This document shows positions 13,130-21,733 of a DNA stretch of 36,871 bases, piece after piece. The stretch is from contig PCYM01000007.1 of assembly GCA_002774875.1 (NCBI GenBank), forward strand, positions 1 to 36,871. The letters are read 5' to 3'. The stretch comes from Candidatus Uhrbacteria bacterium CG10_big_fil_rev_8_21_14_0_10_50_16 (GTDB lineage Bacteria; Patescibacteriota; Patescibacteriia; UBA9934; UBA11717). The notes beneath the pieces are model-generated. The model saw nothing but the letters and a program-made list of their open reading frames with translations, had not been told where the DNA came from and searched no databases. Every line of letters begins with the position of its first letter. Within the stretch, counting starts at the first letter, position 1. The position numbers and the translations under genes were made by a program.

Positions 13130-14116
13130 TTATTTCCGGCGCTTGGCCAACTCCCGCATGTCAATGTGTTGATCAAACTCATCCACAATCTCCACGCCCA
13201 CAATTTCCTCGATAATATCCTCCACAGAAATTAGTCCCACTAGCGTGTCCTCATTATTGAGCACAATAAACAAGTGATGGCGCGTTTTAATAAAAGCATT
13301 TAACACATCGTCCAGTTTAGACGACGCGTGTACACCATAGACTGTTTTATCTACAAACGCCTTGACTGTCTTGCCCGTAAGTTTACGACCCAATAAATCT
13401 TTTACGTACAAAATTCCCAAAATATCCTTACTGCCTTCACTGTACACCGGGTAACGAGAATGTCCGGCTTCGCGCAACTGTTTTAAAAACGCCGGCGTCA
13501 GAGGTTGATTCTCCTCCAAGAGCATCACAACCACACGCGGCGTCATCACATCGCCAACCATCTTATTGGAATACGTCAACGCTCCTTTTATAATTCTCTC
13601 TTCATCCGCATCGATATCACTCTGGTGAGAATCTTCATGTTCTTCAATCACCTTCAATAGCTCATGTCGCGAGTACACAGACGGAAGCTCTTCCCCAAGG
13701 AGTCGATCCAATCCCCACGCAATAGGCCCGGCAATTGGATAAAACAAGATCATTAAAACACGCACGATCAATGATGTCCTTGCCCCAAACGCTAATGCAT
13801 GGCGGGAGATCACTGCCTGCGGAATAATTTCTCCAAATAAAAAAATGAGACCCGTAGCCAATACCCCCGCCAAAACACCACTTGCAATCGATCCCAAGAA
13901 AATTGCCAAAATAGCGTTCACCGCCACGTTCCCGAGTAACAGTGTTGTGAGCAATAAGTTTCCACGCGAACGAATTGGAAGGACGAGACGAGCCTGTTTA
14001 TCTTTAAGTGTCGCCTTCCGTCTTAAATCATGCACGTCCAAACTCATCAAACCCAACGTGAGGCCAGAGAACAACGCCGAACACAAAAGAAGTAACAAAG
14101 AAATCATGTACACCAT
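13130..14116 (-). CDS. CNNM/CorC-type membrane protein with CBS pair (HlyC/CorC family)
   Basis: A 328-aa protein with an N-terminal CNNM (DUF21) transmembrane domain: hydrophobic segments from residue 4 to about 130, with FSGLTLGLMSLDVHDLRRKA and the conserved FGEIIPQAVISRHALAF. Two cytoplasmic CBS motifs follow (from VGDVMTPRVVVMLL to DILGILYVKDLL, and VLNNEDTLVGLISVEDIIEEIVG). The family transports or senses Mg2+ or related cations. The CorC-HlyC C-terminal domain is absent; the protein ends at DMRELAKRRK. ATG 14116 is chosen because it lies 2 nt after the ftsX stop and directly precedes the first membrane helix. It is the third gene of the ftsE-ftsX operon, an uncommon partner. Confidence 0.9.
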   Translation of the reverse strand: MVYMISLLLLLCSALFSGLTLGLMSLDVHDLRRKATLKDKQARLVLPIRSRGNLLLTTLLLGNVAVNAILAIFLGSIASGVLAGVLATGLIFLFGEIIPQAVISRHALAFGARTSLIVRVLMILFYPIAGPIAWGLDRLLGEELPSVYSRHELLKVIEEHEDSHQSDIDADEERIIKGALTYSNKMVGDVMTPRVVVMLLEENQPLTPAFLKQLREAGHSRYPVYSEGSKDILGILYVKDLLGRKLTGKTVKAFVDKTVYGVHASSKLDDVLNAFIKTRHHLFIVLNNEDTLVGLISVEDIIEEIVGVEIVDEFDQHIDMRELAKRRK

Positions 14117-14118
14117 AT

Positions 14119-15030
14119 CTACACGCGCAAATAACGACCCATAGCAAGTGCGGATGCGACGGTCGATAAAACGGCAAGTGCCAAGAACTGTCCCCCAAAA
14201 ATCCAATACCAGTTTTGGAGATAGTACGTCGAGAGACCAATAGTGTTGCTTTCAAAAAATTGCGCTAATTGTGGTTCCATAGACGCGGCCGTTGGAAACA
14301 CGATCGCAGCCGTAATAAGTGTCGCAAGCAAACTAAAGATAATTCCTTCAATAATAAACGGAAGCCGCACAAAACTATTGCTTGCCCCCACCAACTTCAT
14401 AATGCCAATCTCCTCTCTGTGCGTATAAATGGAGACGCGAATTGAGTTGAGTACAATCAAGACAGCAATAAGCGCAAAAATCCCGGCCAGCACAAGCGCA
14501 AATAGCTGTACACGCTGCGTAAACGCGTCGATACGTTGAATCACCCGCTCATGGTCAGAGAAGTCCTGACTCTCAATGGCATTGCCGAACGTCGGATTTT
14601 TTAGCGCCTCCAAAATAAACGCAAAATCATCTGTATTACGTGCCGAGACAATCAACTCTCCGCCAAACGGATTGGTCTCCACGACCGTCAACGCCTCTAA
14701 AATACGTGCGTCGTACCGGTGACGCTCAGAAAAACGCTTCAGTGCCTCCTCTCCACTCACATACTCTACCTTGGAGACTTGCGACAAGCTCGACACATAA
14801 TCTTGCGCTCCAAAGATAATCTCCTCCGAAGTCCCCTTTTTAAAATACACCGAGACATCAATTTGATCCTCCACACTTTGAATCGCTGCATCCGTAAGCA
14901 CGTGAAGCGTAATCAAAATATTGATCGTAGAGAGCGTCAATACAAAGACCAACACCGTGGCCACGGAGAGCCAGATGTTTCTCCCAATATTTTGGAGAGC
15001 AAACTTGGTTGTTCTGTGGAGGGTCCTCAT
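14119..15030 (-). CDS. ftsX: Cell division protein FtsX
   Basis: A 303-aa integral membrane partner of FtsE. The order is: cytoplasmic N-terminus, first helix (about 20-42), an extracytoplasmic domain (about 45-170, with DVSVYFKKGTSEE and NPFGGELIVSA), then three helices. The cytoplasmic loop YTHREEIGIMKLVGAS is typical of the FtsX/MacB permease fold. FtsEX controls peptidoglycan hydrolases during division. It overlaps ftsE by 4 nt (ATGA) and nearly abuts the CNNM gene, so the three are translationally coupled. Confidence 0.96.
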   Translation of the reverse strand: MRTLHRTTKFALQNIGRNIWLSVATVLVFVLTLSTINILITLHVLTDAAIQSVEDQIDVSVYFKKGTSEEIIFGAQDYVSSLSQVSKVEYVSGEEALKRFSERHRYDARILEALTVVETNPFGGELIVSARNTDDFAFILEALKNPTFGNAIESQDFSDHERVIQRIDAFTQRVQLFALVLAGIFALIAVLIVLNSIRVSIYTHREEIGIMKLVGASNSFVRLPFIIEGIIFSLLATLITAAIVFPTAASMEPQLAQFFESNTIGLSTYYLQNWYWIFGGQFLALAVLSTVASALAMGRYLRV

Positions 15031-15707
15031 GCCAATGTATAGTTACCAACATGGTCACGTACCACCGTTCCGTCTTTGAGCGTAATCACGCGTCCTTTAA
15101 GGTGGTTCACGATCGTTTTATCATGCGTCACCAACACCACCGTCGTCCCAAAATCGTTTATCTTTTTTAACAGATCAATAATCTCATGGGCGGTAATGGT
15201 ATCCAGGTTTCCTGTGGGCTCGTCGGCCACAAGTACCTTTGGTCGATGCACTAACGCACGTGCAATCGCCACACGTTGCTGCTCACCGCCAGACATCTGG
15301 TGCGGATAGCGACGCTCTTTCCCCTCCAACCCCACAATGCGCATCACCTGCGGAACAACTTCTTTGATCCGTTTCCGCGCACCTCCAGCCACCTCCAACG
15401 CAAACGCAATATTCTCTGCCGCGGTCTTTTTTGGCAGCAATTTAAAATCCTGGTAGACCACACCAATTTGCCGTCGTAAAAACGGTACTTGTGCAGAAGA
15501 AATATCAGAAATATCCCATCCACCAATCACAATTTTCCCATGTGTTGGACGCTCTTCGGCAATCAAAAGCCGCAAAAGCGTTGTTTTTCCGGTGCCACTT
15601 TGACCTACGATTGAAACAAACTCCCCTGGTTCGATATGCAAATTGACCCCATGGAGTGCATGGACCTCTGTATCATACGCCTTAGAAACATTGTGAAGTT
15701 TGATCAT
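15027..15707 (-). CDS. ftsE: Cell division ATP-binding protein FtsE
   Basis: A 226-aa ABC ATPase beginning [23 protein letters not shown]. Walker A is GQSGTGKTT (about 35-43), the Q-loop is in [20 protein letters not shown], the signature is [15 protein letters not shown], Walker B is [12 protein letters not shown], and the switch His is in VVLVTHDK. The Q-loop context and pairing with ftsX identify FtsE. ATG 15707 is used; frames extending upstream run into the divergent tRNA-Thr. AAGGG lies immediately before ATG. Confidence 0.96.
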   Translation of the reverse strand: MIKLHNVSKAYDTEVHALHGVNLHIEPGEFVSIVGQSGTGKTTLLRLLIAEERPTHGKIVIGGWDISDISSAQVPFLRRQIGVVYQDFKLLPKKTAAENIAFALEVAGGARKRIKEVVPQVMRIVGLEGKERRYPHQMSGGEQQRVAIARALVHRPKVLVADEPTGNLDTITAHEIIDLLKKINDFGTTVVLVTHDKTIVNHLKGRVITLKDGTVVRDHVGNYTLA

Positions 15708-15750
15708 ACCCTTGATTTTTTTGAGCCCTTTGGCTACAATCCATGCCGCC

Positions 15751-15759
15751 AGTATAGCA
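15751..15759 (-). promoter_or_regulatory. Extended -10 of the ftsEX operon
   Basis: TGCTATACT on the minus strand (15759-15751), 43 nt upstream of ftsE ATG. A leader with AAGGG just before the start follows, in contrast to the leaderless arrangement at other genes here. Confidence 0.55.
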
Positions 15760-15818
15760 CAGAGAGATGTGAGCTCTTGTCGCTTTTCCCCAGCGCGTTC
15801 CTCTCCGTAACAACCCGT

Positions 15819-15894
15819 GCCACTGTAGCTCAGCTGGTAGAGCAATGCCTTCGTAAGGCAGAGGTCAGCGGTTCGACTCCGCTCAGTGGCTCCA
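15819..15894 (+). tRNA. tRNA-Thr (anticodon CGT)
   Basis: GCCACTG (15819-15825) pairs with CAGTGGC (15884-15890), followed by discriminator T and an encoded CCA (15892-15894). The anticodon loop TTCGTAA carries CGT at 15852-15854. The T arm GCGGTTCGACTCCGC is intact. Confidence 0.96.
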
Positions 15895-15898
15895 TAAG

Positions 15899-15927
15899 AC
15901 GATCTACCCAGTAGGTCGTTTTGTTTT
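15899..15927 (+). terminator. Terminator of tRNA-Thr
   Basis: ACGATCTAC pairs with GTAGGTCGT (one wobble) and is followed by TTTTGTTTT. It ends at the stop codon of the convergent parvulin gene. Confidence 0.82.
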
Positions 15928-16897
15928 ACGGCTTCATGTAGTACGTCACGTTCGCCTTCGCGCGACGGTCATTCAATACGTCGTATACATCACGTTTTGC
16001 TACAGAAAGTTCTTGTGCGTTTACAAGAGTCACTCCCTGTGTCGCGTCCTGTTCTAGCACGCGGTAAAAAATAAACCGATCAGCGAGTTCTATCACCTCC
16101 GTCACGCCACCCTCTGATGTTGTACGCAATACTTGTTGTGCCTCCGTCGGATAATCATCGAGCGGTCGTAATCCAAGTTCTCCTCCATCAATGGCCGACA
16201 AGCTTCCACTCACCTGCACCGCAAGTGTACTAAATTGTTCCGGGTCACGCGTAATCTCCTCATGAATTCCTGCAATAACGGTTCGTGGCGGATCCTGCAT
16301 CTCCTCATTATGTAAAATCGCTTCGTCGAGAACACGTATGCGCGCAAGCGGCTCTGTCACAAACTGTGTAAACTGTTCCGGTGTCCATCTAAACTGTTCG
16401 TACAATGCCGCCTCATAGCGTGCTTCGTCTTCATATTGATCAATAAACGTGCGACGTACGCTCTCAACATCCGTTTGTTGCACACGTAGATGCAGTTCTT
16501 CTGCTAAATCGATCAATAACACTTCTTGAATCATACGCTCCGTAATCCGTTCCTTCAGAGCATCTTTGTTTGTGTCATCCGTTGCTCCTTTTTGTTGATA
16601 GAGTTCCGACCATCCATCAAGCACGGTTTGATACGCACGATACGAAATATTGGTCGAATTCACACGAATCGCCGGAACCGGTAAAACCGTACCAATGGAA
16701 CGCAAGAGCGAACCCCCTATCGGTAATTGGTAGAGCGACATCACAAACAGCCCAATTAACGTACAGACAACAAGCAAGACAACAAAAAGACGGCCCCCAA
16801 TAAGCAGGACACGGCGCACGGGCAATTGACGAGAAGCGTAAAGATGCTCAGGTATTGGTTCTGGGCCCACGCGATCAACTCGCTTCTTTGCGGTCAT
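15926..16897 (-). CDS. Membrane-anchored SurA/PrsA-like parvulin foldase
   Basis: A 323-aa protein: a short basic cytoplasmic segment, one membrane helix (about 30-55, VLLIGGRLFVVLLVVCTLIGLFVMS), then an extracytoplasmic SurA-like N-terminal region (VNSTNISYRAYQTVLDGW... to about 220) and a PpiC-type rotamase-like domain (FSTLAVQVSGSLSAIDGGELGLRPLDDYP...VIELADRFIFYRVLE). Such proteins assist folding of secreted proteins. Catalytic parvulin residues are not clearly conserved, so chaperone function without isomerase activity is possible. ATG 16897 overlaps the end of the FtsB-like gene by 23 nt. It is the last gene of the envelope operon starting at 22846. Confidence 0.87.
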   Translation of the reverse strand: MTAKKRVDRVGPEPIPEHLYASRQLPVRRVLLIGGRLFVVLLVVCTLIGLFVMSLYQLPIGGSLLRSIGTVLPVPAIRVNSTNISYRAYQTVLDGWSELYQQKGATDDTNKDALKERITERMIQEVLLIDLAEELHLRVQQTDVESVRRTFIDQYEDEARYEAALYEQFRWTPEQFTQFVTEPLARIRVLDEAILHNEEMQDPPRTVIAGIHEEITRDPEQFSTLAVQVSGSLSAIDGGELGLRPLDDYPTEAQQVLRTTSEGGVTEVIELADRFIFYRVLEQDATQGVTLVNAQELSVAKRDVYDVLNDRRAKANVTYYMKP

Positions 16898-17297
16898 ATT
16901 GTTCTGGATCAAAGAAATACCAAGCCCACTGTTGCAAACGCGTACCATCTTGCACAGACGCAATCCCACGTTTTGCCTCTTCGTCACCTCCAAGAAGTTC
17001 CCCTCCAATAAACACCTGTGTTTCCCCAGGACGCTGCAAGCCAAATTTTTCTCGCGCTTCCTTTTCTAAAAAAGATTCGGTGGAAAGGTACTCCTGGTAG
17101 TCCTTCAACGACTGATTGCGTTCTTCTAGCGACTGCTTCTCGTCTTGCAATGCAGAAATCTCCCGTTGAATCGATGCACTGCGAACAAACTCACGACCAA
17201 AACTCAACGCAATAAGGACAAATAAAATCCCGTTAATAACAAAAAACAATCGATACTGGAGCACGTGTCGAACAGCTTGAAAGGGTTGGTGTTTCAT
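16875..17297 (-). CDS. ftsB: FtsB/DivIC-type septum formation initiator
   Basis: A 140-aa bitopic protein: a short N-terminus, one membrane helix (about 17-35, LFFVINGILFVLIALSFGR), then a coiled coil (IQREISALQDEKQSLEERNQSLKD, about 43-66), followed by FLEKEAREKFGLQRPGE, the most conserved patch of the DivIC/FtsB family, and an extra acidic tail. It likely pairs with the FtsL-like protein at 2176-2508. The first four bases overlap the end of the PH-domain gene (ATGA), indicating coupled translation. Confidence 0.88.
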   Translation of the reverse strand: MKHQPFQAVRHVLQYRLFFVINGILFVLIALSFGREFVRSASIQREISALQDEKQSLEERNQSLKDYQEYLSTESFLEKEAREKFGLQRPGETQVFIGGELLGGDEEAKRGIASVQDGTRLQQWAWYFFDPEQYDRKEAS

Positions 17298-17842
17298 GAC
17301 GGTTGGGAATCAAGATGAACTCGTTCAAACGTTGTTTGTCGCGAAGAAGGTGCACCTCGGGTCGCACCAGAAAGCTCTACAATAATCGCATGTAAAACCT
17401 CTGGGCGACGGATACGATCAAAATGCATTGTCGGAGCAACTCCTCGAAACAATACGCGCACAGAACCCAGGGAGAACAAGGACCCAATCGTACCATAACG
17501 GCGATGTCCGGCATCTTGAATCGTCTCCAATGCAGCACTATTCACACGTCGATCCATAAATCCGCGCTGTTGAAGAGAAAAAATACGTACATTTGTTAGC
17601 ACACAGACCGTCCCTCGCCATCGAATGGTTGTACGTATAATAACACCTAAACCCAAACACACTACAAGCAGCAACGGAATTAAACCTGCAACTCCAAAGG
17701 AAAAAAAAGGGAAAAAGAAGAAGAACGGCGTAATCGTGAGAAAAAGACCGACAAGAAGCCAAGGAATCCGCGGCAGCAACGACGCGTATTCCACATGCAC
17801 AATTTGTTCTCCCTCCCTAAGCTGTACGCCCCGCATACGCAA
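17294..17842 (-). CDS. PH-domain (bPH2-type) membrane protein
   Basis: A 182-aa protein with two adjacent hydrophobic helices (about 27-70, unusually Phe-rich: LTITPFFFFFPFF) followed by a bacterial PH-like domain: VCVLTNVRIFSLQQRGFMDRRVNSAALETIQDA...GSVRVLFRG. This matches membrane-associated bPH2 proteins of unknown role that often sit in envelope operons. The start at 17842 overlaps the MurE-like gene by 26 nt; an alternative ATG lies two codons in. The C-terminus is polar and Ser/Arg-rich. Confidence 0.85.
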   Translation of the reverse strand: MRMRGVQLREGEQIVHVEYASLLPRIPWLLVGLFLTITPFFFFFPFFSFGVAGLIPLLLVVCLGLGVIIRTTIRWRGTVCVLTNVRIFSLQQRGFMDRRVNSAALETIQDAGHRRYGTIGSLFSLGSVRVLFRGVAPTMHFDRIRRPEVLHAIIVELSGATRGAPSSRQTTFERVHLDSQPS

Positions 17843-19154
17843 TTGCCATACGAACAGCCTCTCTGTCGTCCCACGGGATCTTCTTGCCTCCCGCCACAGC
17901 CATGACGGGTTCTGATCCTTTTCCTGTAATTAACACAACATCTCCCGGCTGAGATAAATCGATCGCTTGTTGAATCGCCTCCTTACGATCCACCAGACAA
18001 AACAGCGTCTCTCCTTCTCGCATACCTCCGTCTCGTGCACCTTGGGCAACATCTTGAATAATGTGCATTGGATCGTCATCGTAGGGATCCTCATTCGTCA
18101 CAATAACGATCGTGTCCTTTTGACTTGCGAGTAGGCCAATTTGTGCACGACGGGCCACATCCCGACCGCCTCCAGTCGATCCAGTAACATGAATAATACG
18201 TTTAGGGCGTAGTAAGGACACGGCCTCGTATAACGCCATGAGCGCATAAGGTTCTGGAGCATAATCTACAATCACATCGGCTCCATCGTAAACGAATCGC
18301 TCTAAGCGACCAGGAATAGGTTGGAGCCGCTCCGCCACCTGTAGCACATCGATGAGTGGGAATCCTAGGGAAACAACCGTAGTAATCGCTGCCAAACTAT
18401 TCTCAAAATAATACGCACCCAGTAACGGAATGGAGACATCGCCTCCACGTACACGTGCTTTTGTACCCATTTTATTCTCTGTAACAGCGGACGCTTCGAT
18501 CACATCGTCCACGCGTATATCAAACACCTGCTTGTCTTGGCGTGCGAACCCAACCACACGGTCTACATCCACCGCCGCCATTTCTTTGGCATGCACATCA
18601 TTTAAATTCACGACAATAGACTTAACGAGACGCTTCCCATGGAGTGTTTTATGTGGGGCCGACGCGACCGCTTCAAATAATTTCCGTTTTGCCCGTTTAT
18701 ATTTTTCAAATCCCCCATGTGCTTCCAAATGCTCAGGTGTGAGATTTGTAAAGACCGCTGTATCAAATTGAATGCCCACGTGGCGAAATTGATCGATTCC
18801 TTGTGAAGAAACCTCCACAATTGCATAGGTACACCCCGCTTGCACCATCGCTCGTAGCATCTTTTGTGTTTGTGTCCGACCAAGCATGGTCATCTTTTTA
18901 TCATTCGCAATTAATCGATCTCCAATGCGAAATGAGTCTGTCGTGGTCCATCCGACTGTTTCTCCCAAGGTCATGAGTAATTGGCCAATAAGCTGTGTCG
19001 TACTCGATTTTCCATTGGTCCCCGTGACCCCAATCACATGCATGTGTTTTGATGGATAACGGTACACAAAAGCCGCTCCTTGCGCCAAGACATAGTGATA
19101 CGGCCGTAACAAAGACACCGGGATCCATTTTTTTATTCTATGAAGCATGTGCAT
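17817..19154 (-). CDS. murE: MurE-like Mur ligase lacking the N-terminal UDP-binding domain
   Basis: A 445-aa ATP-dependent amide ligase of peptidoglycan stem-peptide synthesis. The central ATPase domain has GVTGTNGKSSTTQ (about 42-54), VEVSSQGIDQFR, TNLTPEHLEAHGG and ENSLAAI; the C-terminal domain has PGRLERF, GSTGGGRD and ITGKGSEPVMAV. It starts with a short basic/hydrophobic stretch where MurE normally has a domain of about 90 residues binding the UDP moiety. DYAPEP replaces DYAHTP, and TNEDPYDDDP occupies the region of the DNPR motif that selects diaminopimelate in typical MurE, so the amino acid added is uncertain. It overlaps the P-ATPase gene by 17 nt. Confidence 0.88.
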   Translation of the reverse strand: MHMLHRIKKWIPVSLLRPYHYVLAQGAAFVYRYPSKHMHVIGVTGTNGKSSTTQLIGQLLMTLGETVGWTTTDSFRIGDRLIANDKKMTMLGRTQTQKMLRAMVQAGCTYAIVEVSSQGIDQFRHVGIQFDTAVFTNLTPEHLEAHGGFEKYKRAKRKLFEAVASAPHKTLHGKRLVKSIVVNLNDVHAKEMAAVDVDRVVGFARQDKQVFDIRVDDVIEASAVTENKMGTKARVRGGDVSIPLLGAYYFENSLAAITTVVSLGFPLIDVLQVAERLQPIPGRLERFVYDGADVIVDYAPEPYALMALYEAVSLLRPKRIIHVTGSTGGGRDVARRAQIGLLASQKDTIVIVTNEDPYDDDPMHIIQDVAQGARDGGMREGETLFCLVDRKEAIQQAIDLSQPGDVVLITGKGSEPVMAVAGGKKIPWDDREAVRMAIAYAGRTA

Positions 19155-21726
19155 GTTTTTTGATAAGGAGATACCCTTCTTTACCTACCTCGATAGCAAT
19201 AAGTTTAATCATAGCCAACAAACCCACCAGCCCCCAGTCCGCAGCTGAGAGTCCGATCGTACGGAAAATTGCCTGAAGTCCAGGAACGTATACAACGGCC
19301 GCCTGTGTCACAAGACCAATCAACACTGCGCCTACCAACCATCGGTTTGTAAAGGGGTTCATGCGGAAAATTGATCGTCGCAGGCTACGCACAGCAAACA
19401 CGTAGAGAAGCGAATCCACTGCCAGCGCCGTAAAGATAATCGTTCGCAAATGATCGGTTTGGATGCCCTTTGCCTGCAAAAGGATGTACATGACCAATAA
19501 TCCAACATCTGTAAGGACTCCGATAAGGAAGATTAACACTTTCATCTCCGTATTGACAACCGGCGTATCTCGTTTGCGTGGAGGACGTTGCATAACGTCT
19601 GATTCGGCCGGTTCCATGGTGAGCGCAAGACCCGGAAGACCATCTGTCACTAAGTTGATCCACAAAATTTGAACGGCCAAAATCGGCAACGGCAAACCGA
19701 GTAAAATTGTTCCACTAATTAAAATCACCTCACTAAAACTATCCGCAACCAGATACACAATGATCTTACGGATATTATCAAAAATAACACGTCCTTCATA
19801 CACGGCAGCCGTAATAGAGGACAAATCATTGTTTAAAAGGACCATATCTGAGGTTTCTCGTGCAACGTCTGTTCCCGATCCAACAGACACACCGATATCC
19901 GAAGCCTTCATTGCCGCTGCATCATTGACACCATCTCCAACCATCGCAACTACCTCGCCACGTGCACGCCATGCCTGAACAATTCGTAATTTATGCTGTG
20001 GTTCCACACGCGCGAAAACGTTACACGTTGCCACACGCTCTTTCAAGACAGCATCACTCATGGAATCAAGTTCCTTCCCGAGAATAACGCCACCCTCACG
20101 ATGAAGAATTCCCGAATCCTCCGCGATCGCTAACGCCGTTTCTGGATGGTCTCCCGTGATCAAAACAATTCGCACACCTGCGTCATTGAGCGTCTGAATG
20201 CTCTCCCGCGTACTGACACGCAGCGGATCAGAGATGCCAATCAACCCTTTGCACGCAAAATTCGATAAAACATCTGTCGGTGTTTCTTCTTGTGGCTTTT
20301 CTGCAACCGCAAGCACACGTAAACCTTGTTTGGTCATCTCATCTGCCTGACGTGTCCAATAGAGACGATCCGCTTCCGTCATGCGACACATGGCAAATAC
20401 ACGCTCCGGTGCTCCTTTTACAAATACAAACGTACCTGCGTCCGTCCTGTGTTGGGTGACCATATATTTACGTTCTTCCGTAAACGGAATCTCTGCGATA
20501 CGCCGATACGTCTCTCGTGCTTCCTTGACCGCGATCCCAGCTGCAAGCGCCACATCTACCAACGCACGTTCTGTAGGGTGACCCAAGCGTACCTCCGCTT
20601 CCTCTGTTACGTCCGCATCGTTATTCAACGCGCCAATGAGTAATGCTGATCGCACAGCCTCCGTTGTCTCCTTAAACGCCGTCGTGAGCCCGTCCCGCGT
20701 GCGAATTTGGACAACCGCCATTTTTCCTTCTGTAAGCGTTCCAGTTTTGTCCGTACAAACCACCGACACGCTCCCAAGCGTTTCCGCCGCAACTAGACGA
20801 CGAACCAAAACAAAGCGTTTTAACATGTGCTGCATTCCAACCGCCAATACAACGGTTAATGAGATAAGAAGCCCCTCCGGAATGGACGCCACAGCCAATG
20901 CAATAGCGATACTCAGAATCTCTATCGTCGGGACTCCATGCAACCATCCAGCCACAAACAACACCATTGCCACGCAGACAACAATAACGCCAAGTATCCA
21001 ACTAAATCGTTTGAGCTGAACCTGTAAAGGAGTTGACTCATCTTGTGTCTCAGATACGAGTTGTGCGATCGCGCCTAGATGCGTCTCGCTTCCAATAGCA
21101 ACCACTACCCCCTCTGCCCTTCCACGAACCATCAACGTTCCCAAAAAAGCCATATTTGCACGATCACCGACAACAGCACTTACAGTCAATATGTTCGTGT
21201 GCTTCGATACCGGAAACGATTCGCCCGTGAGTAGCGACTCGTCGATTTGTGTATCCACCGCTTCGATTAGACGAACATCCGCCGGAATACGTGATCCCGC
21301 CTGAAGTAACACAATATCTCCGGGTACCAACTCCGTCGCAAGAATATCGGACACCGCGCCTCCTCGACGAACACGTGCATGCGGAATCTCGTAAGAAGAG
21401 AGCGCTTCGGCAGACCGTTCCGCCTTCCATTCTTGAACAAACCCCACAACCCCGTTTAGCAACGCGGCGATAGCAATGACAATCGCATCTTCCTCGTTTC
21501 CTATAACAACACTCGCCCCCGTCGCCAAAATTAGCAACATCATGAGGGGGCTCGTAAATTGGCGACCAATCACCCTAACGATGCTCATACGTCGTTTTTG
21601 TGGAAGATGGTTGGGTCCATATTGACGCTGTCGTGCACGTACGTCATCCATTCTCAAACCAGAAATAGACGTTTCTAGCCTTTGGTGCACTTCTTCTGTG
21701 CGTAATCGATACCAGGACGGTTTCAT
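19138..21726 (-). CDS. P2-type (calcium-pump-like) cation-transporting ATPase
   Basis: An 862-aa P-type ATPase: cation-ATPase N-terminal domain (EEVHQRLETS...RQRQYGPNHLP), TGES in the actuator domain, the membrane motif ASIPEGLLISLTVVLAVGM, phosphorylation site CTDKTGTLTEG, nucleotide-binding KGAPERVF, hinge MVGDGVNDAAAMKASDIGVS, and M6 motif INLVTDGLPGLALTMEP. The PEGL and NxxTD motifs are those of SERCA/PMR1-type calcium pumps, so Ca2+ (or Mn2+) export is likely; the ion is not proven. ATG 21726 lies 8 nt after the stop of the upstream glycosyltransferase gene. Its location between a glycosyltransferase and a Mur ligase gene in a coupled operon is unusual. Confidence 0.94.
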   Translation of the reverse strand: MKPSWYRLRTEEVHQRLETSISGLRMDDVRARQRQYGPNHLPQKRRMSIVRVIGRQFTSPLMMLLILATGASVVIGNEEDAIVIAIAALLNGVVGFVQEWKAERSAEALSSYEIPHARVRRGGAVSDILATELVPGDIVLLQAGSRIPADVRLIEAVDTQIDESLLTGESFPVSKHTNILTVSAVVGDRANMAFLGTLMVRGRAEGVVVAIGSETHLGAIAQLVSETQDESTPLQVQLKRFSWILGVIVVCVAMVLFVAGWLHGVPTIEILSIAIALAVASIPEGLLISLTVVLAVGMQHMLKRFVLVRRLVAAETLGSVSVVCTDKTGTLTEGKMAVVQIRTRDGLTTAFKETTEAVRSALLIGALNNDADVTEEAEVRLGHPTERALVDVALAAGIAVKEARETYRRIAEIPFTEERKYMVTQHRTDAGTFVFVKGAPERVFAMCRMTEADRLYWTRQADEMTKQGLRVLAVAEKPQEETPTDVLSNFACKGLIGISDPLRVSTRESIQTLNDAGVRIVLITGDHPETALAIAEDSGILHREGGVILGKELDSMSDAVLKERVATCNVFARVEPQHKLRIVQAWRARGEVVAMVGDGVNDAAAMKASDIGVSVGSGTDVARETSDMVLLNNDLSSITAAVYEGRVIFDNIRKIIVYLVADSFSEVILISGTILLGLPLPILAVQILWINLVTDGLPGLALTMEPAESDVMQRPPRKRDTPVVNTEMKVLIFLIGVLTDVGLLVMYILLQAKGIQTDHLRTIIFTALAVDSLLYVFAVRSLRRSIFRMNPFTNRWLVGAVLIGLVTQAAVVYVPGLQAIFRTIGLSAADWGLVGLLAMIKLIAIEVGKEGYLLIKKHAHAS

Positions 21727-21733
21727 AGTGGCG

